Shown in pieces: positions 1 through 9,076 of a stretch of DNA of 64,000 nucleotides. The notes under the pieces were generated by a model, which was given only the letters and a program-made list of their open reading frames with translations, made no database searches and was not told the DNA's origin. The stretch is taken from contig JBAOHX010000004.1 of the NCBI GenBank assembly GCA_037044955.1, positions 186,001-250,000 on the forward strand. The letters run 5' to 3'. This stretch comes from JAJXWB01 sp037044955 (GTDB taxonomy: Bacteria > Pseudomonadota > Alphaproteobacteria > Rhizobiales > Beijerinckiaceae). The stretch's first letter is position 1; every line of letters starts with the position of its first letter. A program made the translations under genes and the position numbers.

Positions 1-590
1 CCGAACTGTTCGGCGGCGGGCGCGGACGCGCCGGCGGCGGCAGGGCCGGTCCCCCGCCGAAGGGCGAGGACTATGCCGCGACCGCGCTCGTGCCGCTCGC
101 GGAAGTGGCGCGCGCCGGCAAGGTCAACGTCGTCCTGCCGACCGGGCGCACGCTCGAGGTGAAAATCCCCAGGGGCGTCGAGGACGGCCAGCAGATCCGC
201 CTGCGCGGGCAGGGCCAGCCGAGCCCCTACGGCGGCGAGCCGGGCGACGCCATCGTCACCCTCAAGTTCGCGGTCCATCCCCTGTTCAAGCTGGACGGCC
301 GCGATCTGCGGCTCGACCTGCCGATCACGCTCTACGAGGCGACGCTCGGCGGCAAGGTCGACGTGCCGACGCTCGCGGGCAAGGTTGAGCTGACCGTGCC
401 GGCCGGCTCGTCCTCCGGCCGCAAGCTGCGCCTGCGCGGCAAGGGCCTGGAATCGACGACGGGCGTGCACGGCGATCTCTACGTGACGCTGCAGATCGTC
501 CTGCCGGAGACGGCCGACCCGGACCTCGACGCGCTGATGCGGCGCTGGCGCGAGCAGCGCCCTTACGATCCCCGCAAGAATATGGGGTGA
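1..590 (+). CDS. DnaJ-family co-chaperone, C-terminal part (5' end outside window)
   Basis: The frame is already open at base 3 and runs to a TGA at 588-590, so the N-terminal J domain lies outside the window. The visible 195 residues begin with a Gly/Arg-rich linker (LFGGGRGRAGGG) and continue as the two beta-barrel substrate-binding repeats of Hsp40s (GVEDGQQIRLRGQGQ, DLPITLYEATLGGKVDVPT, GRKLRLRGKGL). No CxxCxGxG zinc-finger repeats separate the linker from the barrels, so this is a type II, CbpA-like Hsp40 rather than classical DnaJ. Such proteins hand unfolded clients to DnaK in the cytoplasm. It converges on the anti-sigma gene with one base between the stop codons. Confidence 0.85.
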   Translation, partial: ELFGGGRGRAGGGRAGPPPKGEDYAATALVPLAEVARAGKVNVVLPTGRTLEVKIPRGVEDGQQIRLRGQGQPSPYGGEPGDAIVTLKFAVHPLFKLDGRDLRLDLPITLYEATLGGKVDVPTLAGKVELTVPAGSSSGRKLRLRGKGLESTTGVHGDLYVTLQIVLPETADPDLDALMRRWREQRPYDPRKNMG

Positions 591-591
591 A

Positions 592-1402
592 CTACCGCGA
601 CCGACCCAGCTCGAAGGCCAGCGCCTCCAGCCGGGTCTCGGGCAGCGCGCCGGCCAGCGCATAGTCGAAGCCGTCGCGGCTCCAGGCGCGCGCGATCAAG
701 CCGCCCGTCGCATAGGCGCCGGGCGCGCTCGCGCCATGCTCGGCCAGAAGCGCGACGAGTTCGCCGGAGCCCAGGCGATAGAGCAGGAAGGCGGCGTTAT
801 CCCCGTGGGCGGGCAGAACGCGCCCGCCGACGAGCCGCGCCTCGGCAAGGACGGGCGGGCGCGCGAGGCCGGTGCGCTCCTTCAGCCATTTCGTCAGGGC
901 CGCCATGTCGCGCGAATCGACCTCCACCGGGCGAGCGGCGTCCTGCGCATAGGCCCGCCAGGCCTCGACCGCGCGCCGCGCGAATTCGTCCGAAGCGGTG
1001 GCGATTTCCGCGAAGATCGGTTCGGGCAGAGCCGGCCGCGCCGACATGCGATGCGTGCCCACCGCCATCGCGCCGGCGGCGAGCGCCCCGGCGGTAAAGG
1101 CCGCGGCCAGAGCCAGCGTCTGCCGGCGGCGGCGCTTGGCGCGATAGGATTTCGATCGCCGGCGTCTCCGGCATGGTCAGCGGCGCGTCGGATTCGGGCG
1201 CGCGAAAGGCCAGCGTCACGCGCTCGCGCGCCGGCGGGGGAAAGGCGCGCTGGATGGAATCAGTCTGCATGCGCCAGCCGTCGACCCGCAGCCCGTCGCG
1301 CGGATGTTCGGCGAGCCAGACGGCGACGGCCAGCGAGCGCTCCTCGCTGAGCTGGCCGTCGACGAAGGCGTGAAGCTCGGCCTCGCTGACGCGGGCGGTC
1401 AT
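592..1402 (-). CDS. Anti-sigma factor, membrane-anchored (frameshifted as read)
   Basis: The N-terminal part (MTARVSEAELHAFVDGQLS, with WLAEHP following) is a ChrR/RsiW-type cytoplasmic anti-sigma domain. The frame then breaks near 1147. Deleting one base there joins it to RAKRRRRQ, a hydrophobic Ala/Leu transmembrane helix and a 150-residue periplasmic domain ending LEALAFELGRSR. The repaired protein is about 269 residues. Its start overlaps the stop of the sigma gene by ATGA, the usual translational coupling of an ECF sigma/anti-sigma pair. The periplasmic part probably senses an envelope signal, which I cannot identify. The split is most likely a sequencing insertion. Confidence 0.7.
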
Positions 1403-1947
1403 TTCACCAACCGCAGGTGGCCGCTGCGCTGGGCGACGCCCGATTTCGCGCCGTCCAGCCGGGCGCGGGCGCGCATCAGGCGGGAGAGGACGCTGGAAAT
1501 CGGCAGGTCGAGGATGCGGCCGGCCGCCTCGTAGCCGTAGCCGGCGAGCGCGACGATCAGCAGCGTCTCCCGCTCGTCGAGCGGCATGGCCGAAATCTGC
1601 GCGGGAACCGAGGCGTCGCGCCGCTCCGCCTCGCCGCCGGCGGGCTCGGCCGGCTCCGACCCTCGCCCGCGCTCGCGCACCCGGCGCCGGTTGAGGCGCA
1701 CGATCTCGGCGAAGGCGCGTTCCAGGGGGTCGCCGTTCAGCCGGTCGGAAGCGGAAATCCGCGCCGCCGCGGTCTGCGCCAGGGCGTCGGCGGTGCGCGT
1801 CGAAACGGGGCCGACAAGGGCGCGGGCAAAGCGGCGAAGTTCGGGCGCGCCATCCAGAAGCGCTTCGCCAAAAGGCGCAGCTTGCGGCGAGGATTTACGT
1901 TCTTCGGACATACTCGGGGGCGCCTGGGGGCTGTACGCGACAACCAC
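1399..1947 (-). CDS. ECF-like RNA polymerase sigma factor
   Basis: 182 residues. The C-terminal third reads as sigma-70 region 4: PLDERETLLIVALAGYGYEA followed by AGRILDLPISSVLSRLMRAR, the helix-turn-helix that binds the -35 element. Region 2 is weakly conserved (FARALVGP...ADALAQTAAARI), so this is a divergent ECF member. The listed start is GTG at 1947; an in-frame ATG at 1911 (MSEERKSS) is an equally good candidate and neither has a clear Shine-Dalgarno. The stop overlaps the start of the anti-sigma gene. Partner and neighbour together support the call; the regulon is unknown. Confidence 0.7.
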   Translation of the reverse strand: MVVAYSPQAPPSMSEERKSSPQAAPFGEALLDGAPELRRFARALVGPVSTRTADALAQTAAARISASDRLNGDPLERAFAEIVRLNRRRVRERGRGSEPAEPAGGEAERRDASVPAQISAMPLDERETLLIVALAGYGYEAAGRILDLPISSVLSRLMRARARLDGAKSGVAQRSGHLRLVK

Positions 1948-2121
1948 TCGTTAAGGATAGGACGGCGGAAGGGCCGGCGCCAGTCATTTCGTGCGCCTGT
2001 GGATGCGGCCGCGTCCGGTCCGGCCGCTTGCCCGGCGCCCTTGCGCTTGCGCACGCCAGCGCTTAAACGGCTGGCATGATGGGCGTTGTCGCGCCCTTGC
2101 AGTTCATTCCGGTCAGGCAAG

Positions 2122-2964
2122 ATGACGTCGCAAACGACACCGCAGGTCCAGGTCCCCACGATTGCGGGCGTGCTCGCCGGCAAGCGCGGCCTCATCATGG
2201 GGTTGGCCAACCAGCGCTCGATCGCCTGGGGCATCGCCAAGGCGGCGCGCGACGCCGGCGCCGAGCTCGCCTTCACCTATCAGGGCGAGGCCCTCGAGAA
2301 GCGCGTGCGCCCGCTGGCGCAGGAACTCGGCGGCCATGTCGTCGGCCAGTGCGACGTCACCGACGAGGCGAGCCTCGACGCGGTCTTCGCGGAAGTCGGC
2401 AAGCTCTGGGGCAAGCTCGATTTCGTCGTCCATTGCATCGCCTTCTCCGACAAGGACGAGCTGACCGGGCGCTACATCGAGACGACGGCCAAGAACTTCA
2501 ACACCTCGCTGTTCATCTCCTGCTACTCCTTTACGGCGGTCGCCCAGCGCGCCGAGAAGCTGATGGCCGACGGCGGCTCCATGCTGACGTTGACCTATTA
2601 CGGCGCCGAAAAATGGATGCCGCACTACAACGTCATGGGCGTCGCCAAGGCGGCGCTGGAGGCGAGCGTCCGCTATCTCGCCGCCGACCTCGGCGAGCAG
2701 AACATTCGCGTCAACGCCATTTCCGCCGGCCCGATCAAGACGCTGGCGGCGTCGGGCATCGGCGACTTCCGCTACATTCTGAAGTGGAACGAGTACAACG
2801 CGCCGATGCGCCGCACGGTGACGATCGAGGAAGTCGGCGAGAGCGCCGTCTACCTGCTCTCGCCCATGTCGCGCGGCGTGACCGGCGAAATCCTGCATGT
2901 GGACGCGGGCTATCATGTCGTCGGCATGAAGAACCCGACCGCGCCCGACATCACCAAGGAATAG
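2122..2964 (+). CDS. fabI: Enoyl-[acyl-carrier-protein] reductase (NADH), FabI type
   Basis: 280 residues from ATG 2122; a longer TTG start at 2086 lacks support. FabI carries out the last reduction of each fatty-acid elongation cycle. The SDR-type cofactor loop is GLANQRSIAWGIAKA near residue 25. The catalytic FabI spacing Y-x6-K is visible in YYGAEKWMPHYNVMGVAK, followed by the conserved VNAISAGPIKTLAASGI substrate loop. Length matches the family. It stands alone on the plus strand, divergent from the sigma/anti-sigma pair, with about 175 bp of upstream DNA for its promoter. Confidence 0.95.
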   Translation: MTSQTTPQVQVPTIAGVLAGKRGLIMGLANQRSIAWGIAKAARDAGAELAFTYQGEALEKRVRPLAQELGGHVVGQCDVTDEASLDAVFAEVGKLWGKLDFVVHCIAFSDKDELTGRYIETTAKNFNTSLFISCYSFTAVAQRAEKLMADGGSMLTLTYYGAEKWMPHYNVMGVAKAALEASVRYLAADLGEQNIRVNAISAGPIKTLAASGIGDFRYILKWNEYNAPMRRTVTIEEVGESAVYLLSPMSRGVTGEILHVDAGYHVVGMKNPTAPDITKE

Positions 2965-3076
2965 TCGTCCCGCGCCGGGACAGCGCAATTCGTTAGGCTT
3001 AAATCCGCCTTAACCGGCAAGCCTTAACTCTGACCCTGCGGAGCCACGTTGGCGTCCCGAGACGGCAGAGTTGAGT

Positions 3077-3286
3077 ATGCGCATGTTCGAGTTGCAGACC
3101 ATCCTCCTGCAGGCCATTGCGAACCGGCCCGATGCGCCGGAAATCCGCGCCTGCATCTATCGCGAGATCGGGCTGGCCGCCGTGGCCGCCGAATTCGGCC
3201 TTAACCTTTCCGACTTCGAGCCGGCTTTCCAGCCTTCCGCTGGCCGCAATGACGCCCATATCGGCAGTCAGGAAATAGCCGCCTGA
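3077..3286 (+). CDS. Small hypothetical protein, 69 residues
   Basis: Short ORF starting ATG at 3077 (MRMFELQTILLQAIANRPDA); a TTG six bases upstream is an alternative. It encodes an amphipathic, probably cytoplasmic protein with no signal peptide or membrane segment. Codon choice looks like real genes in the window, and it lies in the same orientation as its flanking genes between fabI and the metallophosphoesterase. I do not recognise a family. Because random open frames are common at this G+C, the call is tentative. Confidence 0.4.
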   Translation: MRMFELQTILLQAIANRPDAPEIRACIYREIGLAAVAAEFGLNLSDFEPAFQPSAGRNDAHIGSQEIAA

Positions 3287-3375
3287 GATCGTCTCGGGCG
3301 ACAAGCCGGCGCCGTTTCAGAAGTCCGCTGTTGCGGACTTCGCAAAGAATCGGCGCGCGGCGCGGAGCCGAAACG

Positions 3376-4290
3376 ATGATTACCCGCCGGGCATTGCTGC
3401 AGGGCGCCGGAGGCCTCGTTCTGGGGTCGACCGGCCTCGCGAGCTACGCGGTCGCGGTCGAGCCGGGCTTCATGCTCGACGTCACGCGCTATCGGCTGAC
3501 GCCGCGCGCCTGGCCGGCCGGGCTCGATCTGCGGGTCGCCATCATCGCCGACATCCACGCCTGCGAGCCCTGGATGCCGGCCTCGCGCATCCGCCACATC
3601 GCCGAAGTCGCCAATTCCCTGAAGCCCGACCTCGTCGTCCTGCTCGGCGACTTCAACGGCGGCCATCGCATGGTGACCGGCCCGGTGACGCCGCAGCAAT
3701 GGGCGGAGGCGCTGTCGGTTCTCGAAGCCCCGCTCGGCGTCCACGCCATTCTCGGCAATCACGACTGGTGGCACGGGCCCCTGCCGCGCATGAAGAGCGA
3801 CGGCGCCGACAGCATTCGCAGGGCGCTGAGGCACATGAACGCCTCCGTGCTGGAAAACGACGCCCTTCGCCTGACCAGGAACGGCAAGCCGTTCTGGCTC
3901 GTCGGCCTCGGCGACCAGCTCGCCCACCCGCTCGGCCGCTACCGCTTCCGCGGCGAGGACGATCTCGACGGCGCGCTGGCGGGTGTGACGGACGATGCGC
4001 CGATCGTGCTGCTTGCGCACGAGCCCTACGTATTCCACCGCGTGCCCGACCGCGTCGCCGTCACGCTGTGCGGCCACACGCACGGCGGGCAGGTGAACCT
4101 GCCGCTGGTCGGACCCGTGACCGCCAACCGCCGCTTCGGCAGCGACCTCGTCTATGGCCATCTGGTCTCGGGCGACCGGCACATCGTGATTTCGGCGGGG
4201 CTCGGCACGTCCATCGCGCCCGTGCGCTTCATGCGCCCGCCCGAAGTCGTGGATCTCGTGATCTCGGGCGCGCCCGTCGCCACGTCCTGA
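3376..4290 (+). CDS. Metallophosphoesterase, YkuE/YaeI-like, Tat-exported
   Basis: 305 residues from ATG 3376; an upstream start at 3331 would bury the export signal. The N-terminus TRRALLQGAGG plus a hydrophobic stretch is a twin-arginine-like signal, so the enzyme probably acts in the periplasm or at the membrane face. The calcineurin-type dinuclear metal motifs occur in order: ADIHA (about residue 58), GDFNG, GNHDWW, LLAHEP and GHTHGGQ. Family members hydrolyse phosphomonoester or diester bonds, including UDP-2,3-diacylglucosamine and other lipid-linked substrates; the substrate here is unknown. A small hairpin repeat (AAGTCCGCTG/CGGACTT) sits just upstream at 3320-3343. Confidence 0.85.
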   Translation: MITRRALLQGAGGLVLGSTGLASYAVAVEPGFMLDVTRYRLTPRAWPAGLDLRVAIIADIHACEPWMPASRIRHIAEVANSLKPDLVVLLGDFNGGHRMVTGPVTPQQWAEALSVLEAPLGVHAILGNHDWWHGPLPRMKSDGADSIRRALRHMNASVLENDALRLTRNGKPFWLVGLGDQLAHPLGRYRFRGEDDLDGALAGVTDDAPIVLLAHEPYVFHRVPDRVAVTLCGHTHGGQVNLPLVGPVTANRRFGSDLVYGHLVSGDRHIVISAGLGTSIAPVRFMRPPEVVDLVISGAPVATS

Positions 4291-4317
4291 CGCGCCATTC
4301 AGGCGGTCGCCCCGGAT

Positions 4318-4410
4318 GTCATTCCCGCGCAAGCGGAAATCCAGGCTACGCGCCGCCACCACATGTGCCGGATTCCCGATCGTTTGCCTTCGGCAAACGT
4401 CGGGCATGAC
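4318..4410. repeat. Dispersed palindromic repeat, GTCATTCCC...GGGCATGAC family
   Basis: About 93 bp bounded by GTCATTCCCGC and GTCGGGCATGAC, with an internal perfect hairpin CGTTTGC-CTTC-GGCAAACG. It lies between the convergent metallophosphoesterase and L,D-transpeptidase genes. Related units occur at 16.9, 17.2, 30.2, 31.2 (inside dnaE2), 35.5 (inside imuB) and 50.0 kb. Confidence 0.7.
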
Positions 4411-4432
4411 AACGCGGCAGACGATCTGAAAC

Positions 4433-4457
4433 AAAAAACGCGGCCGAAGCCGCGTTT
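4433..4457 (-). terminator. Rho-independent terminator of the L,D-transpeptidase gene
   Basis: Stem AACGCGGC / GCCGCGTT (extendable by one A-T pair) around a CGAA loop. On the minus strand it is followed by a run of six T. It lies 23-47 bases downstream of the L,D-transpeptidase stop codon. Confidence 0.8.
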
Positions 4458-4479
4458 CTTGTCGGAAGCGTCGGTCCTG

Positions 4480-5086
4480 TTAGAGAACCACGACCTTCGA
4501 GTTCATCTTGACGCGATTGTAGAGGTCGATCACGTCGATATTGCGCATCCGGATGCAGCCGGAGGACACGGACTGGCCGATCTTGTCCTCTTCGTTCGTG
4601 CCGTGGATGCGATACAGCGTGTCCTTGTTGCCCTGGTAGAGATACAGGGCGCGCGCGCCGAGCGGATTGTCGGCGCCGCCGGGCAGGCCGCCCGCGTCGA
4701 CGACGGGCTTCAGGTGCGGCCAGCGCGCGATCATGTCGGACGGCGGGTGCCAGCGCGGCCATTCCTGCAGCGAGCCGATGCGGGCCGTGCCGGTCCAGCC
4801 GAAGGCCTCGGCGCCGGTGGCGACGCCGTAGCGGATCGCCTTGCGGTTCGGCAGCACGAAATAGAGGTACTTGGAGCGCGTATCGACCACGACCGTCCCG
4901 GCCGGCTGACCCGTCGGATCGTCGACTTCGTAGCGATTGTAGGTGCTGTCGACTTCGTAGCGCGGAACCATGGCGACGAGGTCGGCGTCGCGCGTGGAGA
5001 GCTTCGGATCCGGGACGCGCGCATAATTGGCGTTGCATCCGCTGAGGAGAAGCGCGGCCGTAATGGCGGCGAAGGCGAGTTCTCAT
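4480..5086 (-). CDS. L,D-transpeptidase lipoprotein (YkuD/ErfK family; frameshifted near its start as read)
   Basis: The C-terminal 163 residues are continuous and carry the YkuD catalytic motif HGTNEEDKIGQSVSSGCIRM, with the nucleophilic Cys in SSGCIRM. Enzymes of this family make 3-3 cross-links in peptidoglycan or anchor lipoproteins to it. Upstream, deleting one base at about 5080 gives start ATG 5086 and MRLAFAAITAALLLSGCNAN, a signal peptide with an LSGC lipobox, then PDPKLSTRDADLVAM joining the catalytic part. The repaired length is about 201 residues, normal for short rhizobial members. The gap looks like a sequencing insertion because both halves are intact. Confidence 0.85.
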
Positions 5087-5339
5087 CTGATCTGTCCCGA
5101 ACTGAATCATTATGGAATTGAGGCCGATCAAGGCCCTTAGGCGATTGATTACCATATTCATCGAAGTCGTTACCAATTTCTTTCCTCGCGTCGCCACATG
5201 ACGCAGGAAAGCGCCGTCCTGTTGCCATTTTACGACACTGGAAGAAGCAGTGAAGTCGGGCTGGACAGGATTGACGCCGGACGCGATGCTTCCGGTCGAT
5301 TGGCCGCAGATTGCCACGATCCGGGGTGGAATTAGTCGC

Positions 5340-6269
<930 letters not shown>

Positions 6270-6289
6270 GGCGCGGCGGTTCACTATCC

Positions 6290-6532
6290 GTCATTGTGAG
6301 CCCGACAGAAGTCCGCTGTTGCGGACTTCGTCTGAAAGCGAAGCAATCCAGAGCCACGACCCGGCTCTGGATTGCTTCGCCGCTTCGCTCCTCGCAATGA
6401 CGGGCGTAAAGTGCCGCATTTAGCCAGAAGTCCGCTGTTGCGGACTTCGTCTTGCAAGCGAAGCAATCCAGAGCCACGACCCGGCTCTGGATTGCTTCGC
6501 CGCTTCGCTCCTCGCAATGACGGGCGTAAAGT
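6290..6532. repeat. Tandem pair of about 107-bp dispersed repeats (GTCATTG...CAATGAC family)
   Basis: Two nearly identical copies, 6306-6412 and 6425-6532, offset by 119-120 bp. Each contains two hairpins: AAGTCCGCTGTTGCGGACTT, and a longer one in which GAAGCAATCCAGAGCC pairs with GGCTCTGGATTGCTTC. Each ends TCGCAATGACGGGCG. The array fills the gap between two convergent genes and could act as a bidirectional terminator. Further copies are at 29.2, 38.1 and 50.9 kb. Confidence 0.9.
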
Positions 6533-6541
6533 TTAGCCGCC

Positions 6542-7750
6542 TCACCACACCGCCGCCAAACGCTCCAGCCGGCGCAGCGTGATCGTCGGCTTCCACTGCG
6601 GATTGTCGATGTTTTCGAGCCGCATGTTCGGCAGCCGCGTCGCGAGCGCGCGAAACGCGATCTCGCCTTCGAGCCGCGCGAGCTGCGCGCCCAGACACGT
6701 ATGGATGCCGCCGCCGAACGACAGCGGCCGGATATTCTTGCGCGAAATGTCGAGCGTCTCCGGATTCTCGTAGGTCTCCGGATCGCGATTGCCCGCGCCG
6801 AGCAGGCAGATCACTTCCTCGCCGCGCTTGATCTGCTGCCCGCCGATCTCGACATCGACCGAGGCCTTGCGGCTCGTGAGCTGCACGGAGGAATTGTAGC
6901 GCAGCAATTCCTCGACCGCGCCTGACGCGAGTTCGGGATTGGCGACGAGCCTGCGCCACTGGTCGGGATTGCGATGCAGCGCGAGCAGGCCGTTGCCGAT
7001 CAGATTGGTCGTCGTCTCGTGTCCCGCCGCAAACAGCAGCGAAATGTTGGCGTAGAGCTCGTCCTCGCTGAGGCGGCCGTCCTTCTCGTCCTGCGCCTGC
7101 AACAGCGCGCTCGTCAGGTCGTCGCCGGGCTCGCGCCGGCGAAGCTCGAACAGTTTCGCGAAATAGGCGCGTCCGCCGAGCACGTTGGCGTTGACCAGAT
7201 CGAGTTCGGCGCGCGTCATCGGCGTCGGATCGAGCGCGCGGCCGGAAACGCGATAGCCCGACAGGAATTGTTCGCGATCTTCCTGCGGAATGCCCAGCAT
7301 GTCGCAGATCACGATCACCGGCAGCTTGTGCGAGAAATCCTCGATCACGTCCATTTTCCCGCGCGGCGCCAGCGCGTCGAGCAGGCCGTCGACGATTCGT
7401 TCGATCTGCGGCCGCATCTCTTCCACACGTCGCGCGGTAAATGCTTTCGCCACGAGGCCGCGCAGCCGCGTATGGTCGGGCGGATCGCGCAGCAGCATGG
7501 AGCGCCCGAGCTGCTTGAACACCGGCTCCTCGCGCAGCGAGCCGCGATTGCGCGGATCGGAAATCGCTCCGTCGAAATCGTGGACGAAGCGCTGATCCTT
7601 CAGGAGACGCGCGATGTCGTCGTAGCGCGTCAGCACCCACACGCCGAGCGGCGATTTCCACACCGGCGCATTTTGGCGCAGCATGCGATAGGCGGGGTAG
7701 GGATCGCGGACGAAGGCCGGATCCATCGGATTGAACATCGGGGCGTTCAT
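6542..7750 (-). CDS. Cytochrome P450 (module 1)
   Basis: 402 residues from ATG 7750, preceded by AAGGACAG. P450 landmarks: I-helix oxygen-activation motif AGHETT (residues 242-247), K-helix E281-L-L-R284 and the heme loop FGGGIHTCLGAQLARLE with the axial Cys at 352. It is a soluble class I bacterial enzyme that needs separate ferredoxin partners, none of which are in the window. It follows a periplasmic binding-protein gene by 29 bp, so the two are probably co-transcribed and handle the same imported compound. I cannot assign a CYP family or substrate. Confidence 0.93.
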   Translation of the reverse strand: MNAPMFNPMDPAFVRDPYPAYRMLRQNAPVWKSPLGVWVLTRYDDIARLLKDQRFVHDFDGAISDPRNRGSLREEPVFKQLGRSMLLRDPPDHTRLRGLVAKAFTARRVEEMRPQIERIVDGLLDALAPRGKMDVIEDFSHKLPVIVICDMLGIPQEDREQFLSGYRVSGRALDPTPMTRAELDLVNANVLGGRAYFAKLFELRRREPGDDLTSALLQAQDEKDGRLSEDELYANISLLFAAGHETTTNLIGNGLLALHRNPDQWRRLVANPELASGAVEELLRYNSSVQLTSRKASVDVEIGGQQIKRGEEVICLLGAGNRDPETYENPETLDISRKNIRPLSFGGGIHTCLGAQLARLEGEIAFRALATRLPNMRLENIDNPQWKPTITLRRLERLAAVW

Positions 7751-7779
7751 CTCTGTCCTTCGTTCTGAGGCTGGCGGCG

Positions 7780-8976
7780 TCAGCGGCCCGTTTGCACGTC
7801 GCCGAACCGCACCCATTGCTTGCCGTCGAAGCGCATCATCTGCATCTGCTTCACCGGCATGTGGTCGGCGGGGCCGGTCGAGACCTTGATGCCCGGCAGC
7901 AGCATCGGCAGTTCCATGTCCTTGATCGCCTGCGCCTGCTTCATGATGTTGGCGGTCGACAGATCGTCGCCGCAGGCGCGCAGCACGGCCTCCATCACCA
8001 TCGCGCTGTTGTAGCCGTTGACGAAATTCTGGTCGCGATAGTCTTGGCCCGCCATGTATTTCGCCATGAAGGCGAGGAAGCCCTTCAGCCCCGCATCGTC
8101 CTTCCACGCCGGGTCCATCGGGTCCTTCACGTAAGCCGAAGACATGATGCCGACGCCCTTCTCGACGCCGGCCGGCTCCATCACGGAAGAAATCCAGATC
8201 GCGACATTCGCCAGGAAGAACTGCGGCTTCCAGCCGAGTTCGTAGACGCGGCGGATCATCTGCGCCGCGAATTTCGGCGTCACCGCGCCGATCAGCACAT
8301 CGGCGCCCGTCGCCTTCAGCGTCGTGATCTGCGAGTCGATGGTCGGATCGGTGAATTCGTACGGCGCGATCGTCGCGCGCTTGTCGAAATCGGCGCCGAG
8401 CACATCGCGCACGCCCGCGATATAGTCGCGTCCGAAATCGTCGTTCTGCGCCAGAATGGCGAACTTGGCCTGCGGGTTCTGCGCCAGCGCGTGGCGCGCA
8501 TAGATGCGGGCCTCGTAGCGGAACGAGCCCTGCACGCCCATGATGGTGAGCGGATAATTCGCAAGATCGTCGAACTTCGACGCGCCCGAGCCGATGAAGA
8601 GCTGGGGCGTGTTCTTCGACTGCAGGTATTTCGCCGTCGCCGTATTATGCGCCGTGCCGATGGTCGAGAAGATGAAGGCCACCTCGTCCTGCTCGACCAG
8701 CTTGCGCGTCTGCTCGACGGTCTTGGGCGGCACGTAGCCGTCGTCGTAGGAAATCAGGTTGACCTTGCGGCCGTTGATGCCGCCCTTGTCATTGACCATC
8801 TGGAAATAGGCGATCTCGGACTTGCCGAGCATCGAGAAAGCGGAGACCGGCCCGGAATAGGGCATGGTCTGGCCGATCTTGATTTCCGTCTTGCTGACGC
8901 CGCGCATCTCCTGCGCGTTTGCGCCCCCGGCGACGAGCGCAATCAGGCCTGCCCGGGCGATGGTTCGAGTGAGCAT
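7780..8976 (-). CDS. ABC transporter substrate-binding protein, Leu/Ile/Val (Peripla_BP_6) type, module 1
   Basis: 398 residues from ATG 8976 with GGAGGAAA upstream. A signal peptide (MLTRTIARAGLIALVAGGANAQ) exports it to the periplasm. The mature protein has the type I binding fold seen in LivK-like proteins: IKIGQTMPYSGPVSAF, GGINGRKVNLISYDDGY, FSTIGTAHNTATAKYL, AILAQNDDFGRDY. Relatives with this pattern in soil alphaproteobacteria often bind aromatic or fatty acids rather than amino acids. No permease is adjacent; it may share the LivHMGF system at 38-41.6 kb. It precedes P450 module 1 in an apparent two-gene operon. Confidence 0.9.
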   Translation of the reverse strand: MLTRTIARAGLIALVAGGANAQEMRGVSKTEIKIGQTMPYSGPVSAFSMLGKSEIAYFQMVNDKGGINGRKVNLISYDDGYVPPKTVEQTRKLVEQDEVAFIFSTIGTAHNTATAKYLQSKNTPQLFIGSGASKFDDLANYPLTIMGVQGSFRYEARIYARHALAQNPQAKFAILAQNDDFGRDYIAGVRDVLGADFDKRATIAPYEFTDPTIDSQITTLKATGADVLIGAVTPKFAAQMIRRVYELGWKPQFFLANVAIWISSVMEPAGVEKGVGIMSSAYVKDPMDPAWKDDAGLKGFLAFMAKYMAGQDYRDQNFVNGYNSAMVMEAVLRACGDDLSTANIMKQAQAIKDMELPMLLPGIKVSTGPADHMPVKQMQMMRFDGKQWVRFGDVQTGR

Positions 8977-9076
8977 GGTTTCCTCCACTCGGCCGGTCTT
9001 GCGCCGGCGCTTCAGCGGAGGTTGCCAGAATTCTCGGATATGCGCAGCAGGAGATTGCGCGAGCCCGAACGCGCCG

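Noticed and set aside
6542..7750. Assigning a named CYP family to the first P450
   Set aside because: Core motifs are clear but no stretch matched a family I remember well enough.
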